Source of the DNA: Chaenocephalus aceratus
Taxonomy: Eukaryota > Chordata > Actinopteri > Perciformes > Channichthyidae
Direction: 5' to 3'
Length of the DNA: 64,000 nt
NCBI GenBank assembly: GCA_023974075.1
Contig: CM043800.1
Span: 40,054,313 to 40,118,312 of the forward strand
The translations under genes were made by a program, and so were the position numbers. The notes below the pieces were generated by a model. It was given only the letters and a program-made list of their open reading frames with translations, did no database searches and was not told the DNA's origin. Shown piece by piece: positions 51,080 through 62,100 of this stretch (the first letter of the stretch is position 1; every line of letters begins with the position of its first letter).

Positions 51080-51965
51080 ACGGATACAAGGCAGTATACT
51101 CAAGGTCAGACATTTCAGGGACAAAACACATTTTCTAGTATTCGCTTTATTCCCCAGAATGTCATTCTCAGTGCATCAGCTCCATAAACCATGTCCTGAC
51201 GATTAATGTCAAACTGTGATGTGAAGGGCAAAGTTATAAAGTATATTATACGTTTTTTGTCGCAACTAAAGACAGAATCAGACAATTTCACTTGCCATGA
51301 ACTTTTGATTTACACTATAATACAACAATTAGACTTTCCACTAACACACGATGGACTCCGTGATCATTGAAAAGAACTAATCTCTTTTGAATGGTGAATT
51401 AATCCCATGTGTTGTGGAGCTAAGGCATAAGGGACCTATAAAAAGGGTGTACGGTTTGACTTTGCCATTTACAGAGTGTATTTCATTCGTCTTTTTATGT
51501 ACATTACTATATTGCCGTATACTATAACACATATTCACAAAGAGGCTACATTATTTTCTAGGAGATATGATGACATTTAAACCCTAATACAGCTTTTTTA
51601 TGAAACCATTTAGAGAGTATTGGACAACTCATGAATTATTTCAAGCTGATAAAAACCAGCTATTGCAAGATTAACACGAGACGTTCACTGTTCTTTTCAT
51701 AAAATCTGTATTTGCACATTGGCCACCAAATTCCTGGATGACATTTTATTAAGTGCAGCAACTATTTATTTTCATTAGTGCTTAATCTTATTACAAATGG
51801 CCCTCCACAGTCTCCCTGTCCTCCAGATGACCTACCGAATGCTTTTAAAATACTTTCAGTTCACTGTAATCAGATACAAGGACTTTTGGGTCATTTGTCC
51901 TGAAAATGACGGAATAACTATCAAAATAGTTGCTGATTAATGATGCAGTGGCAATGATGGTCTGA

Positions 51966-53250
51966 ATAAAGGGGCCCTATTCTGCTCTGTGGGGGTTTTC
52001 CCCTTCTTATAGTGTGATATTTAGGTTTTAGTGCATGTAAATGGTCTGCAAACGCTAACATTTCCCAACAAATCCACTCCATTGGACTTCTTTGTTTTCT
52101 TCTGTATGATAGTGACACCACTATGTAACACTCGAGCTTCTATTGGCTAGTGCTCCGACACATTGTACCTGATGGCTAAGGGGCGGGACATCTCTAAGCG
52201 GTTGACCAATCACAACAGAGCCGGCCAGCTAACCAATCAGAGCAGACTGGGCTCTGGTTTCAGACAGAGGATGAAAAGAGGTGCTGCAGTATGAGAAAAA
52301 TAAAGAGCTTTTTGAACATTAAAGCATGGAGACATGTCCCAGTAGAGACACTACATACTGATATATACCTGAACATCAGCAGGAGAGGACTCTTTAAAGT
52401 AGATACACTACATACTGATATACACCTGAACATCAGCAGGAGAGGACTCTTTAAAGTAGAGACACTACACACTGATATACACCTGAACATCAGCAGGAGA
52501 GGACTCTTTAAAGTAGAGACACTACATACTGATATACACCTGAACATCAGCAGGAGAGGACTCTTTAAAGTAGAGACACTACATACTGATATACACCTGA
52601 ACATGAGCAGGAGAGGACTCTTTAAAGTAGAGGCACTACATACTGATATACACCTGAACATCAGCAGGAGAGGACTCTTTAAAGTAGAGACACTACATAC
52701 TGATATACACCTGACATCAGCAGGAGAGGACTCTTTAAAGTAGAGACACTACATACTGATATACACCTGAACATCAGCAGGAGAGGACTCTTTAAAGTAG
52801 AGGACACTACTGATATACATCTGAACATCAGCAGGAGAGGACTCTTTAAAGTAGAGACTCTAACATACTGATATACACCTGAACATCAGCAGGAGAGGAC
52901 TCTTTAAAGTAGAGACACCACATACTGATATACACCTGAACATCAGCAGGAGAGGACTCTTTAAAGTAGAGACACCACATACTGATATACACCTGAACAT
53001 CAGCAGGAGAGTACTCTTTAAAGTAGAGACACTACATACTGATATACACCTGAACATCAGCAGGAGAGTACTCTTTAAAGTAGAGACACTGCATACTGAT
53101 ACACACCTGAACATCAGCAGGAGAGGACTCTTTAAAGTAGAGACACTACATACTGATATACACCTGAACATCAGCAGGAGAGGACTCTTTAAAGTAGAGA
53201 CACTACATACTGATATGAACCTGAACATCAGCAGGATAGGGCCCCTTTAA
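51966..53250 (+). mobile_element. TTAA-flanked satellite-bearing element, complete copy (1285 bp)
   Basis: The left end is ATAAAGGGGCCCTATTCTGC (TTAA mutated to ATAA); the right end is GGATAGGGCCCCTTTAA at 53234-53250. The termini are inverted over AAGGGGCCCTAT. Between them lie GTTTTAGTGCATGTAAATGG, GGCTAAGGGGCGGGACATCTC, GGTTGACCAATCACAAC and GGTTTCAGACAGAGG, followed by the 57-bp satellite. This copy shows the full architecture and supplies the empty site for the nested element at 37.7 kb. Confidence 0.85.
52335..53240. repeat. 57-bp minisatellite, array 3 (about 16 units)
   Basis: The same unit as at 25.5 and 38.6 kb. Local variants include GAGAGTACTC (two adjacent units near 53010 and 53067). 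The last unit changes from GGAGAGGACTCTTTAA to GGATAGGGCCCCTTTAA, that is, into the element terminus. Confidence 0.96.
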
Positions 53251-54559
53251 GGACATACGCTTGAGATTTGATTCAGCCTTTGGCCGGCATGTTTTTCCAG
53301 AGGCAGTAATGTGAGGTAACCCTTGGCACCAGCGCCAGCCTTTGCTCCTGCGTGCTGCCCTGAGCAGTGCTCCAGCTGACCCCAGAGTCCTTAAAGGAAG
53401 TGAAAGTGCTGCAGAGTAATTAGAGAAATCCCCATTTGCCAGAGGGAGGAAGGCAGAGTCTCTTCAGCAGACAGACAGCGGGGTCCACGCTCACTCTCAC
53501 TCTTTAAGCAGTCGATGTGAGAGCAGGCGTTGGGGGGGGGGGGCATACGGCTCCCTGTAGAGAGACCAAGTGTGGTGTATTTCAGGCTTTGCTAATTCAG
53601 CTCGGTCAGAAAGAAAGCTGAAGGGCATTTAATACAGTGGAGTACAGATGGAAAGGAAACGGCAGGGGAAGTCCGACGTGAAAGGCAGCCTTGTGCCAGT
53701 ACTCGGCTCACTTTATTTCTGCCTGGAGCTTCCTTTCGTTATCAAACATTTGCAAGACATGTCTATCTACGGACTGGCTGTCATTATTTAACCGCTGGAC
53801 TCCATTGTCCAAATCCCTCCCGTACGTTAATCTGCTGGAATATAAAAAGGCAAGATTACATTAAAATGCGCGGCAGGATGAAGGGCAAATGAAAATCAAG
53901 CTAGTTAGCCAGTAGCTCCTGCTCTTCCGTTCTCTTCGCACCACTGCTGTGTGCATGCACCTGATTTCTATAGACCTGACTTTTCTTTCCGTGTTGAGGT
54001 CTTCCCAGGCGGTTTGTTCAGGTGAAAGGTTTTAAATTGCATTCCCGACAACCCCAAGGTTGAGTCTAATCACCTCGGAGATACAAGAGTGCTTTTTAAA
54101 TAAGATTTCATCACACAAACATCCAGATGATTTTGTTTTCCTCGTCTCTTTTTGGCACAGCCCCCAGACGCGTCCGTTAAGAAATGCTTTCCTGGAGTCG
54201 TTTATTTAAATCAGACTGACTTCTTTGACACCACCAGCTAATTTGCAACTTTGGATGCTGTGTTCTCCTCTGCTCATCCACCTACACACGAGCACATTAG
54301 CATACAGCGCAGGCTCTGGGTTTTGGGTACAGTATCCCATCTTGTGTTGTTAGTCAAAACTGTAAAGGTTATATCTTTTCTTCAGCGTTTGATTTCTAAA
54401 AAAATACATAATTACATGATTTTAGAACCGCTTTTATAAAGGAAATGTTTACCAAGACCTCAACAGGACATACTGTAACACGTTTCTTGTAGCCGACCCT
54501 TTGCTGAGGAGCTTAGACACCAAGAAAACAGTTTTGACTGAGAATAGAACAGCAACCTC

Positions 54560-54786
54560 AATTGTTTAAGTAAATTAAAAACCTATCTTTTTGATTTGGC
54601 TTATAATTTGGGACAATTGTCATTTTTGTTTTATCTCTGTTCATGTTTTATTGTTTTATGGTTCAGTGATATACCGTGTTTTTAATGATGTTCCTCATTT
54701 CTTATTGTCCTTTTCCGTCATACTCCGTGAAGCACTTTTGTCTGCGTCAAACATGAAAGGTGCTATAAATAAAGTTTATTATTATT
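54560..54786 (+). mobile_element. L2-like LINE 3' UTR
   Basis: Ends GGTGCTATAAATAAAGTTTA then TTATTATT, the L2-type 3' terminus. No coding sequence is recognisable upstream. Confidence 0.72.
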
Positions 54787-55083
54787 CAGGGGTCATTACA
54801 AAACCTGGGAATTCAAAATGCTAATTCCAGGCCCTGGGGAAGTTATGGAAATGTAACCAAATATAATTTATATTTGAGCTAATCGCCGCAATAGTAATAA
54901 TATTATGATAATAAATACTGTATCGTAATGAAACGTAAAATGGCATTTAACTGTTGAGGTGTTTTGCTGGTGAGAGATTGTTACAACCACGCCCTCTCGG
55001 CTCCAGTGGTACCGCTGAGAAAGATAAAAACGTTTTGGTCATGGAAAATTAGGTAAAGGTCATGGAGAAGTGTATGAACCCTG
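54787..55083. mobile_element. hAT-type MITE (297 bp) ending 48 bp before exon 2
   Basis: The ends CAGGGGTCATTAC and GTATGAACCCTG form an imperfect inverted repeat. It is inserted directly in the (ATT)n tail of the LINE, so the TSD is ambiguous (ATTATT on both sides). Its right end leaves only 48 bases of intron for the branch point, pyrimidine tract and acceptor of exon 2. Confidence 0.72.
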
Positions 55084-55131
55084 ATTATTAAACGGTTTCC
55101 CTTTTCTCCCTCCATGTCCTCCCCCCCTCAG

Positions 55132-55246
55132 CCTCCTACCTCTTCCCCAGCTTCCAGGGCCTGATGTCGGACAACGACACCGTGCGCCTGGGCCTGGACT
55201 TCCAGAGGATGCTGAGGATCAACCGGATGCTCTACATCGCTGCCCG
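55132..55246 (+). CDS. sema6c: semaphorin 6 coding exon 2: start of the Sema domain
   Basis: The acceptor is CCTCCCCCCCTCAG ending at 55131; the donor is GCCCG|GTCAGT at 55247. Entered in phase 1 and left in phase 2, it encodes S-SYLFPSFQGLMSDNDTV, then RLGLDFQRMLRINRMLYIAA and the first two bases of an Arg codon. LDFQR-ML-IN--LYIAAR is the first blade strand of the Sema propeller. NDT is a potential N-glycosylation sequon. Codons are almost all G- or C-ending. Confidence 0.93.
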
Positions 55247-56609
55247 GTCAGTCAGCGCGCACATGTGTATCACTACCGAAGATCTGACGCTGCTTGTGTA
55301 TTGGTTTAGTGAGGCTAAAATGTTGGAGAAAAAGGATTCCAGGAGCAGCCCATACTCCAGGTGCCCTCATGACATGTTCGCTTTCTAATGGGATAACCCA
55401 TACTGGTATTGTTTTACACAAATGGGTACATGGTGTATAAGGGCTGCACGTCTTTGTATTAGTCAAGCACATTAGGATTTCACAAGTAGGACATGAGGAC
55501 GTTCTTTGAAAAAAGCAAGACATTGTTGAAGGTAAAAACAAAAGAAACGCAATGTGTACTCTACGCCTTCGTCGTGTCTGACAATAGCAGCGTGGATGGA
55601 AATACAAGAAAGAAAATGCAAAGACTAATCAAAGTTAAAAGGACTGCTTTGATAAATACATATATTTCCGACCACTTTTCCTTGTTTTGTTCATGACACA
55701 GGAAATGTTTAGGCTACTGACCCAGAAGTATCCATTTGATCTCATCATGGGTTTTATATAATAGATTTAGTTTGTTTCACCTTAATTTCACTGTAAAAGT
55801 CCATTAAGCTTGAAGTCAATTCAGGTCTCCTTTCCAGTGAGAGCGAGGGCAACGGGCAAATGGGAAATTGAAAGGCATGTGAGGGAGGGAAATGTACACC
55901 GTCATAAGCAGAGAGGTATTAAGGCAGACGGTTGGTAAACGAAAGACATAAGGTCAACCGTAAATAACGTAAGAATCACATTTACAGAGTTATGCATGAA
56001 TCAAAATCCTGTAAGTGGTCATGTTCCTGCGGTTCGCGCTGGACTTGAATGCACCTCAACTTAACTATGTAAATATGCCAGACGGACCTGCACACAAACA
56101 CTTCCTGTTGTTGCAACAAGTCTTTCGAGTGCATCTCATCCTAATTGCCCACTGCTCTCCTCTTAATCAAGATGCCGGAGGTTACTTATCGAACAAGTAC
56201 AGGTTGCTCCTCCTCCACCTAAACTGCAATGTGCAAAATAAATGAGCTTCAGTTATTGGCTCCCTCTCAATCTGCAGAGCGCTCACTGCCAAGAGCCCCA
56301 TCTAAAAAGTGTGTATCCTTAATGCACTGAAATGGACTTCATATTTTCCACAGCTGCATCCACAGTGCGCCTCGCTTCACAAAGTGATTCATTCGGTCGA
56401 TAGTTGGGAAACCTTTGCGTGCTGTGGAAAGTTTCCACGATGTTGAAAAGCCAGTAACTCGGAGTGTTCATCCACCTCCCACCAGCTTCGATCCGGCCCT
56501 CTGAAGCATTGTTTTGGTGAAATGGCTGGATCAGAGGCTTAAGGAGCATTCCTCACTGACGAGAAGCTCGTGGAGACGCCCCAATAACGCTGTCTTTGCT
56601 CTCTTCCAG
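55247..56609 (+). other. intron 2 of the semaphorin gene (1.36 kb)
   Basis: Runs GTCAGT to CTCTCTTCCAG. No repeat, RNA gene or extra exon was recognised inside. Confidence 0.8.
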
Positions 56610-56667
56610 GGACCATGTGTTCGCCATCAACCTCGCATCGTCGTCGGAGCAGATAATCCCACAGCAG
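56610..56667 (+). CDS. sema6c: semaphorin 6 coding exon 3
   Basis: The acceptor is CTCTTCCAG ending at 56609; the donor is CAGCAG|GTAGGA at 56668. The first G completes the Arg codon begun in exon 2. It then encodes DHVFAINLASSSEQIIPQQ and leaves in phase 0. DHVF-xx-L is the second strand of the Sema domain, as in SEMA6C (DHVF) against DHIY or DQVY in other class 6 members. Confidence 0.92.
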
Positions 56668-56825
56668 GTAGGAGCGTCTGCACACAATCCTGACGACGTG
56701 TCGTCGCCCCTGAAGCCTCTGTTTCTATGTTTGATATCCAGCATGTCGTCGGGCTTGATATGCGTTTAATCCGTATCACTGTAATTAATGTTGTGTTGTC
56801 TTTCCGTCAACTGTGCAACTTTCTA

Positions 56826-57445
56826 CGTTACATTGCATTTAGCTGACGCTTTTACCCAAAGCGACGTACAATAAGTGCGTTCGGCCAGGAAGACACAAAC
56901 TCGAAGAAAACAGAATCATAAGTACATCAGGTTTTATAGAGCCAAACATTTCAAGTGCTACTCAACTGGCTTTAGATAAGCCAGTCCTTTGTTAGTATAT
57001 AAGTGCTTTGTTAATAGTTCTATCGCTCGAAGTGGAGTCGAAAGAGATGAGTTTTCAGTCTGGAAGGTGTGTGAGCTTTCTGCTGTCCTGATGTCAATGG
57101 GGAGCTCATTCCACCATCTTGGAGCCAGGATAGCAAACCCACGTGTTTCTGCTGATGGGAACTTGGGTCCCCCTCGCAGCGAGGGTGCAGCGAGTCGTTT
57201 GGCTGATGCAGAGCGGAGTGCACGTGCTGGGGTGTACGGTTTAACCATGTCCTGGATGTAGGAAGGGCCAGATCCATTCACAGCATGGTACGCAAGTACC
57301 AGTGTCTTGAAGTGGATTCTAGCAGTTACTGGAAGCCAGTGGAGGGAGCGGAGGAGCGGAGTGGTGTGGGAACATGTAGGAAGGTTGAAGACCAGACGAG
57401 CCGCTGCATTCTGGATGAGCTGCAGAGGTCTTTTGTCCTGGTTTG
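56826..57445 (-). mobile_element. 5'-truncated non-LTR retrotransposon, end of ORF2
   Basis: The minus-strand frame shows LIQNAAARLVFNLP, HTTPLLRSLHWLPVTARIHF, KTLVLAYHAVNGSGPSYIQD and WWNELPIDIRTAES, the C-terminal region after the reverse transcriptase in the L2/CR1 group. A frameshift near 57070 separates SSHTF from RLKTHLFRLHFER, which lies in another frame (57020-57277). The 3' tail, GGTAAAAGCGTCAGCTAAAT then GCAATGTAACG, is the end type also found on the SINE at 30.4 kb. The copy is inactive. Confidence 0.85.
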
Positions 57446-58904
57446 AGTGTTTAACATATTTAGCATGTGGTATAAACCATACCACCTAATATTCCAACTC
57501 ATTACCACATGTACTCTTTTACTTTGGCATTATGGTCAATCGACCTCTTTTACACAAATATTCCCTTATTTTTCAATTAAAGAAATGTGCTTTTGACTTT
57601 ATTTGCGATCAGAGGAACGTGCCTTATCGATTATCACAGACTGGTATATGTCAAAGTTTAGTCAGGCTTCTGTTAACCTTTAGACAATTATACAATTTGA
57701 CGTTAAAACAGGAAACTGAATGTTACGTTCTGCCTTTATTTATCAGCTTTCTGTTGATTTTCTCAATCTTACAAAACTCGCACCCAGGCAGAGATCGTAC
57801 TCTAACTCCGCCATGTAGGATCCGTCTGATGTTCATTCAGAACCAATACCAACCGTCTCTAAATGAGGAACCAGAAAAGACCAAAATAATTACTAAGATT
57901 TCCTGGATTGTTTTAATGTAAATAATGTTAAAATAGGTTTTAGGATTCTGTGGTCATTTAGTTGATATTTGACGATGTAAGCAAACACATTTCACAGAAC
58001 TGAATGTGGGGCTTTGCTGCATGTAGCTGAAACACCTGAACCTGTTCAAAGGTAAGCTCTGATGTGAGGCAGATATCCGGAGACTTGTGTTTTCACGGGA
58101 AATCTCTTGTAATGTTTGTATGTCATTATTTCCCTTTCTCCCCTCGTCTGCCTTCCCGTTGAAGGATCAAGCAATCTCTCTTCAGACGTATATCCAATAC
58201 AAGTGCAGCGGGCCCTCGTGGCTTCTGCAGTGCCACGCTCCTTCCCATCTGAATCTCATTTGTCAAACACGATTGCACTGAAATCAAAGCCCTCAGAGGC
58301 CGCGGACCTCGTATTTAGACGAGTGCTACACACATGCATTCTGATCAGACCCCCTCTCCATGTGAGGGGGATCTAAAGCATTGATCTGGGTGTAAACCTG
58401 CGGCACCAAGAAATGGGAACAGCTCATATTTACTCCGTTACGTTATATGAGAGTTTGGAGATTGAATGTTTGGAGATTGAATGTTTGTAGACGACGTCTT
58501 TTTTTTGCCGTTTACTCGAGCCTCCGCCGCCTCCAGCGTGACGGCAGGAACAGAGGGGGAAATCATTGAAGTCATTACTCCTCTCAATGACTCGTATCTC
58601 TAGAATAGGCGTCTTCTTCATCTCAAATCCATTCCTTCACTCATTTCCCACCGTCTCTTCATCTTTTACCCTCATCACATTCTCCTCTCTTCGCTGATCT
58701 CCCTGGGCTTCGGTGGCCATAACATAAGTAATTATTAGTAAACCAAATGGAGCGTAGACAAGGCGGGGTCCATTTCCATAATGCTGACTCAGCTGAATCG
58801 TGTCAGACCTTCACAAAGTCACGCCGGAGATGTCCCACGCTGGAGGCGCTGGCTCTCCAAAGGGAGTTTTATATACGGCTCAGGGAATGGTGACTCGTCC
58901 TCAG

Positions 58905-59045
58905 TCTTTATTCGCATTCAGTAAAAGTACTGGCACAACGAAATGCAGTTAGCATCAAACCAGAAGTGTTAGAAAAGCAGTGATGTGTATAAGTATTCTA
59001 AATACAGTATGTACAGTAGGAACAGTATTATTAGGTATTAAACAC
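58905..59045 (-). mobile_element. possible retroposon 3' fragment
   Basis: TCTTTATTCGCATTCAGTAA followed by GGCACAACGAAATGCAGTTA resembles, reversed, the AATAAAG-ending tail of fish LINEs. The length is short and the family is uncertain. Confidence 0.4.
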
Positions 59046-59223
59046 TATGAAGAGACGTATAAACCTCCTGACTGAGCTTATTGATAGTAATATTTGGACA
59101 GATTGTCTTGTGTGTACCCCAAAAAGTATCAAACATACAAAATATGTGCAGCACCATGTACTGCAGGGCATCCCCCCATGTTTTGTTTGTTTCCAAACCT
59201 CTTTTTTTTATCCATGTATTTTT

Positions 59224-59353
59224 TCTTAATGTCTTTCATTTTTTGTTTTTCTTTTAATGTTTCTTTTATCTTTTACTGTTTTTAAATGCCTTTATCTGAA
59301 TGTCTTTCATTTTTGTAAAGCACCTTGAATTGCCTGGTGCTGAAAGGTGCCAC
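59224..59353 (+). mobile_element. LINE/SINE 3' end fragment
   Basis: CATTTTTGTAAAGCACCTTG then AATTGCCTGGTGCTGAAAGG matches the terminus at 42.1 kb, without the CTTGC tail. Confidence 0.62.
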
Positions 59354-59860
59354 ATTCAGTGCACCGCTAATGTAAAACCCTTTCTTGTGTATCAATCCTC
59401 CGCTGAAAATAGTCCCAGGCAAAGGCACCGTTTTGAACTGCTTGGATAATGTTTACTGAAAACTACAGAGCGCAGATGTTTCAGGAAACTAATGAGCCTT
59501 TGTGAGAAATCCAAATGTTTATTTAAGACCTTTTTCCAAACGCATAAATCTGCAGAAAGAGGCATATGGCTTTCATAGACAAAGGGAAGTCAGAAATCTA
59601 AAGGGGAACGTCTAATGCATTATTAAACTTATTTCATTCGGTAGAAATCAAGAAAAGTTTGGTTTAAAGCCCGACCCTATTGAGATGCATGTCTTTGCTC
59701 CACGAGGTGTTCCCGTCTGTTAGATTGCATTCTGCTTTCCGAAGTATTTTCTGATTAGACCGCTGGATGGAAAGCTTTCCAAAAGCAGCTCTGAGAAACA
59801 ACAGAATAAGGTGCCTGTGGGACAAATTGTTTTTCAGGGACTTTTGGTCCAAGAGGACTG

Positions 59861-59861
<1 letters not shown>

Positions 59862-59898
<37 letters not shown>
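59862..59898. repeat. 37-base C homopolymer
   Basis: An uninterrupted C run. Length is likely unreliable in any assembly. A proline stretch read through it in a short open frame is an artefact. Confidence 0.95.
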
Positions 59899-60061
59899 AG
59901 AACACAAGACTCAAAAGTCTCTCCAGTTTTGTGCCTTTTAAGGATTTAGACACGTCTTTGATGCATGACATGTATTTGATTGTGTTTTGTGACATGTCTT
60001 TTTGTTAAATGTGTTCCTTCTTCGTTCTGAACCGTATTTAAAAAGCATTTAGAAAGACGGA

Positions 60062-60250
60062 TCAATCAGATTAAAGTTTATTACCAAAAAGTTGTACGCA
60101 TACAGAAAATGTGCTTGGGTGTATAATTAATCAATTCAAACACAATAATAGGAAGAAATGTACAAATATTGTATACAAATAGAAAAAATAAATTTCAGTT
60201 ACATTAAAGTATGTGCAGTATATCAAAATGTAAAGAGGACGAGCTGTGCC
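60062..60250 (-). mobile_element. possible retroposon 3' fragment
   Basis: AAAGTTTATTACCAAAAAGT followed by TGTACGCATACAGAAAATGT reads reversed as a LINE-like tail ending TTGGTAATAAACTTT. No coding part is visible. Confidence 0.4.
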
Positions 60251-60954
60251 ATTTTAAAAGAGCTGGCATTAAACGATAATGTTTAGGAATATCCTACAGT
60301 ATGTGCGTGTATTAAACAATATTACAGTAACATAGAAAGACCCAATGTCCAAATGTCTTTAAAAAATAAATGTGAATGAATGATTTTAGGATGTCACCTC
60401 TAAAATAAGAAAGTCATTTTTATTACACTTTAAAAATATTTCTAATTGTGTATAAGTGTACCATTTTTAAGCAAAAATAAATATATGTACAGGTAGCTAC
60501 ATTTCTTTATTGTGTCCAAGATAACATTTTTAAAGAGTCAACATTTAAAAGTGGCTAAAACAGAGGACACTTTCCACTCGAAATTAATATTAAAATGAGT
60601 CGAAAAAGAATCCTGGAAGTGGCCTCAAGCTCAGACTCGAAGCCGACCCCAGTCGTGCAAGTCCTCCAAGCCATCCCATAATACCCTCAGAGAGACATCG
60701 AGCTCCTGTCTGCTCGTATCCCGTCACAAACTGAAGCCGCCGTGTCAACAGCTGCCAGCTCCTCCGCCTTATTTATGAGCTCTGAGAAACTTCTGGTCAT
60801 AATATTACCCGACAATTGAAGGGAGGACATTAAACCGTCAACTGGCGAAGCGTTTTTAACTGGTTGATGGATCTGTTTTCCATTGGACGACCAGCGCACA
60901 TACAGGAAGTGGGTAAACAGACTCTGGGCTGCGGGGTGTTTGGCCAGAAGGTTA

Positions 60955-61227
<273 letters not shown>

Positions 61228-61404
61228 ACACTTCTTTGATACACTTTGTTTGCTTTTCTTCTCCGCGACACTTTATTGAAGTTAATGAGATTTCCATCAC
61301 AGCTGTCTCGTAATAGCACGTGAACGATTGGGAGCAACAAAAGCTGCGATGGTGAGAAGCAGCTTGTCTCTGAGCTGACAGTTGGCTGTCTGTTCATTTT
61401 TCAG

Positions 61405-61462
61405 AAACTGACTTGGAAGACGAAGGATGTGGAGAAGTGCACCGTGAGAGGCAAAGAACAGC
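61405..61462 (+). CDS. sema6c: semaphorin 6 coding exon 4, with a frame problem at the donor
   Basis: The acceptor is TTCATTTTTCAG ending at 61404, phase 0. It encodes KLTWKTKDVEKCTVRGKEQ, where KLTW and the Cys (pairing partner of the Cys in exon 5) are hallmarks of class 6 Sema domains. The next bases are C then GTGAGT. With a standard GT donor at 61463 the exon leaves in phase 1, but exon 5 must be entered in phase 0. Without the C at 61462 the junction would be CAG|GTGAGT, a perfect donor in the right phase. An in-frame but weaker donor, ACC|GTGAGA at 61444, would drop six residues (VRGKEQ). Confidence 0.85.
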
Positions 61463-61766
61463 GTGAGTATTATCCTTCCCTTACTGCTCACCCTCTGTCT
61501 TCCTGCACAGCGTAGTTTTTGCAATAAGCAACGGTCTGCGGGTAGCTTATCACAATCAGCGGCACATCCGTCAGCAGACAGGCGGGGGGCTTTAGCGTAG
61601 CATGTCCCCCCCCCCAGAGCTACATCGTAAGCACAAGAATCAGCCTGGGGAATAACAATGGTGACTGTAGACAGAAGGAGGGTGGTGTGTCTCTCGTCCT
61701 GCTTTGCTTCTGTCGTTGGACCTGGTCCCTGACGCTCGGTAACATGCGCCTGTTTCCACCTGGCAG
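61463..61766 (+). other. intron 4 of the semaphorin gene (304 bp)
   Basis: Runs GTGAGT to CCACCTGGCAG. Contains short C-rich and G-rich runs; no repeat or RNA gene was recognised. Confidence 0.75.
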
Positions 61767-61868
61767 GATGAATGTTACAACTACATCAAAGTGCTGGTGC
61801 CCCGCAACGACGAGACGCTGTTCGCATGCGGCACCAACGCCTTCAACCCCACCTGCCGCAACTATAAG
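61767..61868 (+). CDS. sema6c: semaphorin 6 coding exon 5
   Basis: The acceptor is CCACCTGGCAG ending at 61766; the donor is AAG|GTAAGA at 61869. Exactly 34 codons in phase 0: DECYNYIKVLVPRNDETLFA then CGTNAFNPTCRNYK. DEC-x-NFIKV and CGTNAFNP-C are among the most conserved Sema-domain blocks and carry three conserved disulfide cysteines (the first pairs with exon 4, the other two with each other). The NPT triplet has a proline and is not a glycosylation site. The next exon lies beyond 64000 or was not recognisable. Confidence 0.95.
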
Positions 61869-62100
61869 GTAAGAGACTGTGGCTTCAGTTACTGGCCGTA
61901 GTTCAGGACAGCTGTTATGTGTTCGGTTTCTATTGCACCTGTTGTCTTAAAAAACTAAATCGGATGCTGTCTCCAAAGTGATGATGAAAGCAATGCATGC
62001 ACAAAACACACTATTTGTTAACTAGTCCTCTTAAAATCTCTAAAGGTTGCAAGCAGAGCTCCTTCTCACATGTCATACTAAAACACACGACCTATACACT

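Larger units (their letters stand above)
47280..55131 (+). other. intron 1 of the semaphorin gene (7.85 kb)
   Basis: Bounded by GTGAGT and CCTCCCCCCCTCAG. It contains hAT-related remnants (48.6-49.4 kb), a MITE (50.6 kb), a complete satellite-bearing TTAA element (52.0-53.25 kb) and a LINE end with a MITE just before exon 2. About 49640-49860 is complex, non-repetitive sequence with TAATTGAT and CCATTAGC cores and could be an intronic regulatory block. The rest, including 47280-48580 and 53250-54560, holds nothing I recognise. Confidence 0.8.

Noticed and set aside
59767..59949. Proline-rich small protein
   Set aside because: The prolines come from the 37-base C homopolymer.
61405..61443. 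Donor ACC|GTGAGA as the normal end of exon 4
   Set aside because: It is in frame but would delete VRGKEQ, part of a stretch conserved in class 6 semaphorins, and is weaker than GTGAGT. Kept only as a fallback.
61687..61872. 61-codon frame MSLVLLCFCRW... as an alternative exon
   Set aside because: It is a +1 shadow of semaphorin exon 5; the correct frame gives the highly conserved DECYNYIKVLVP.
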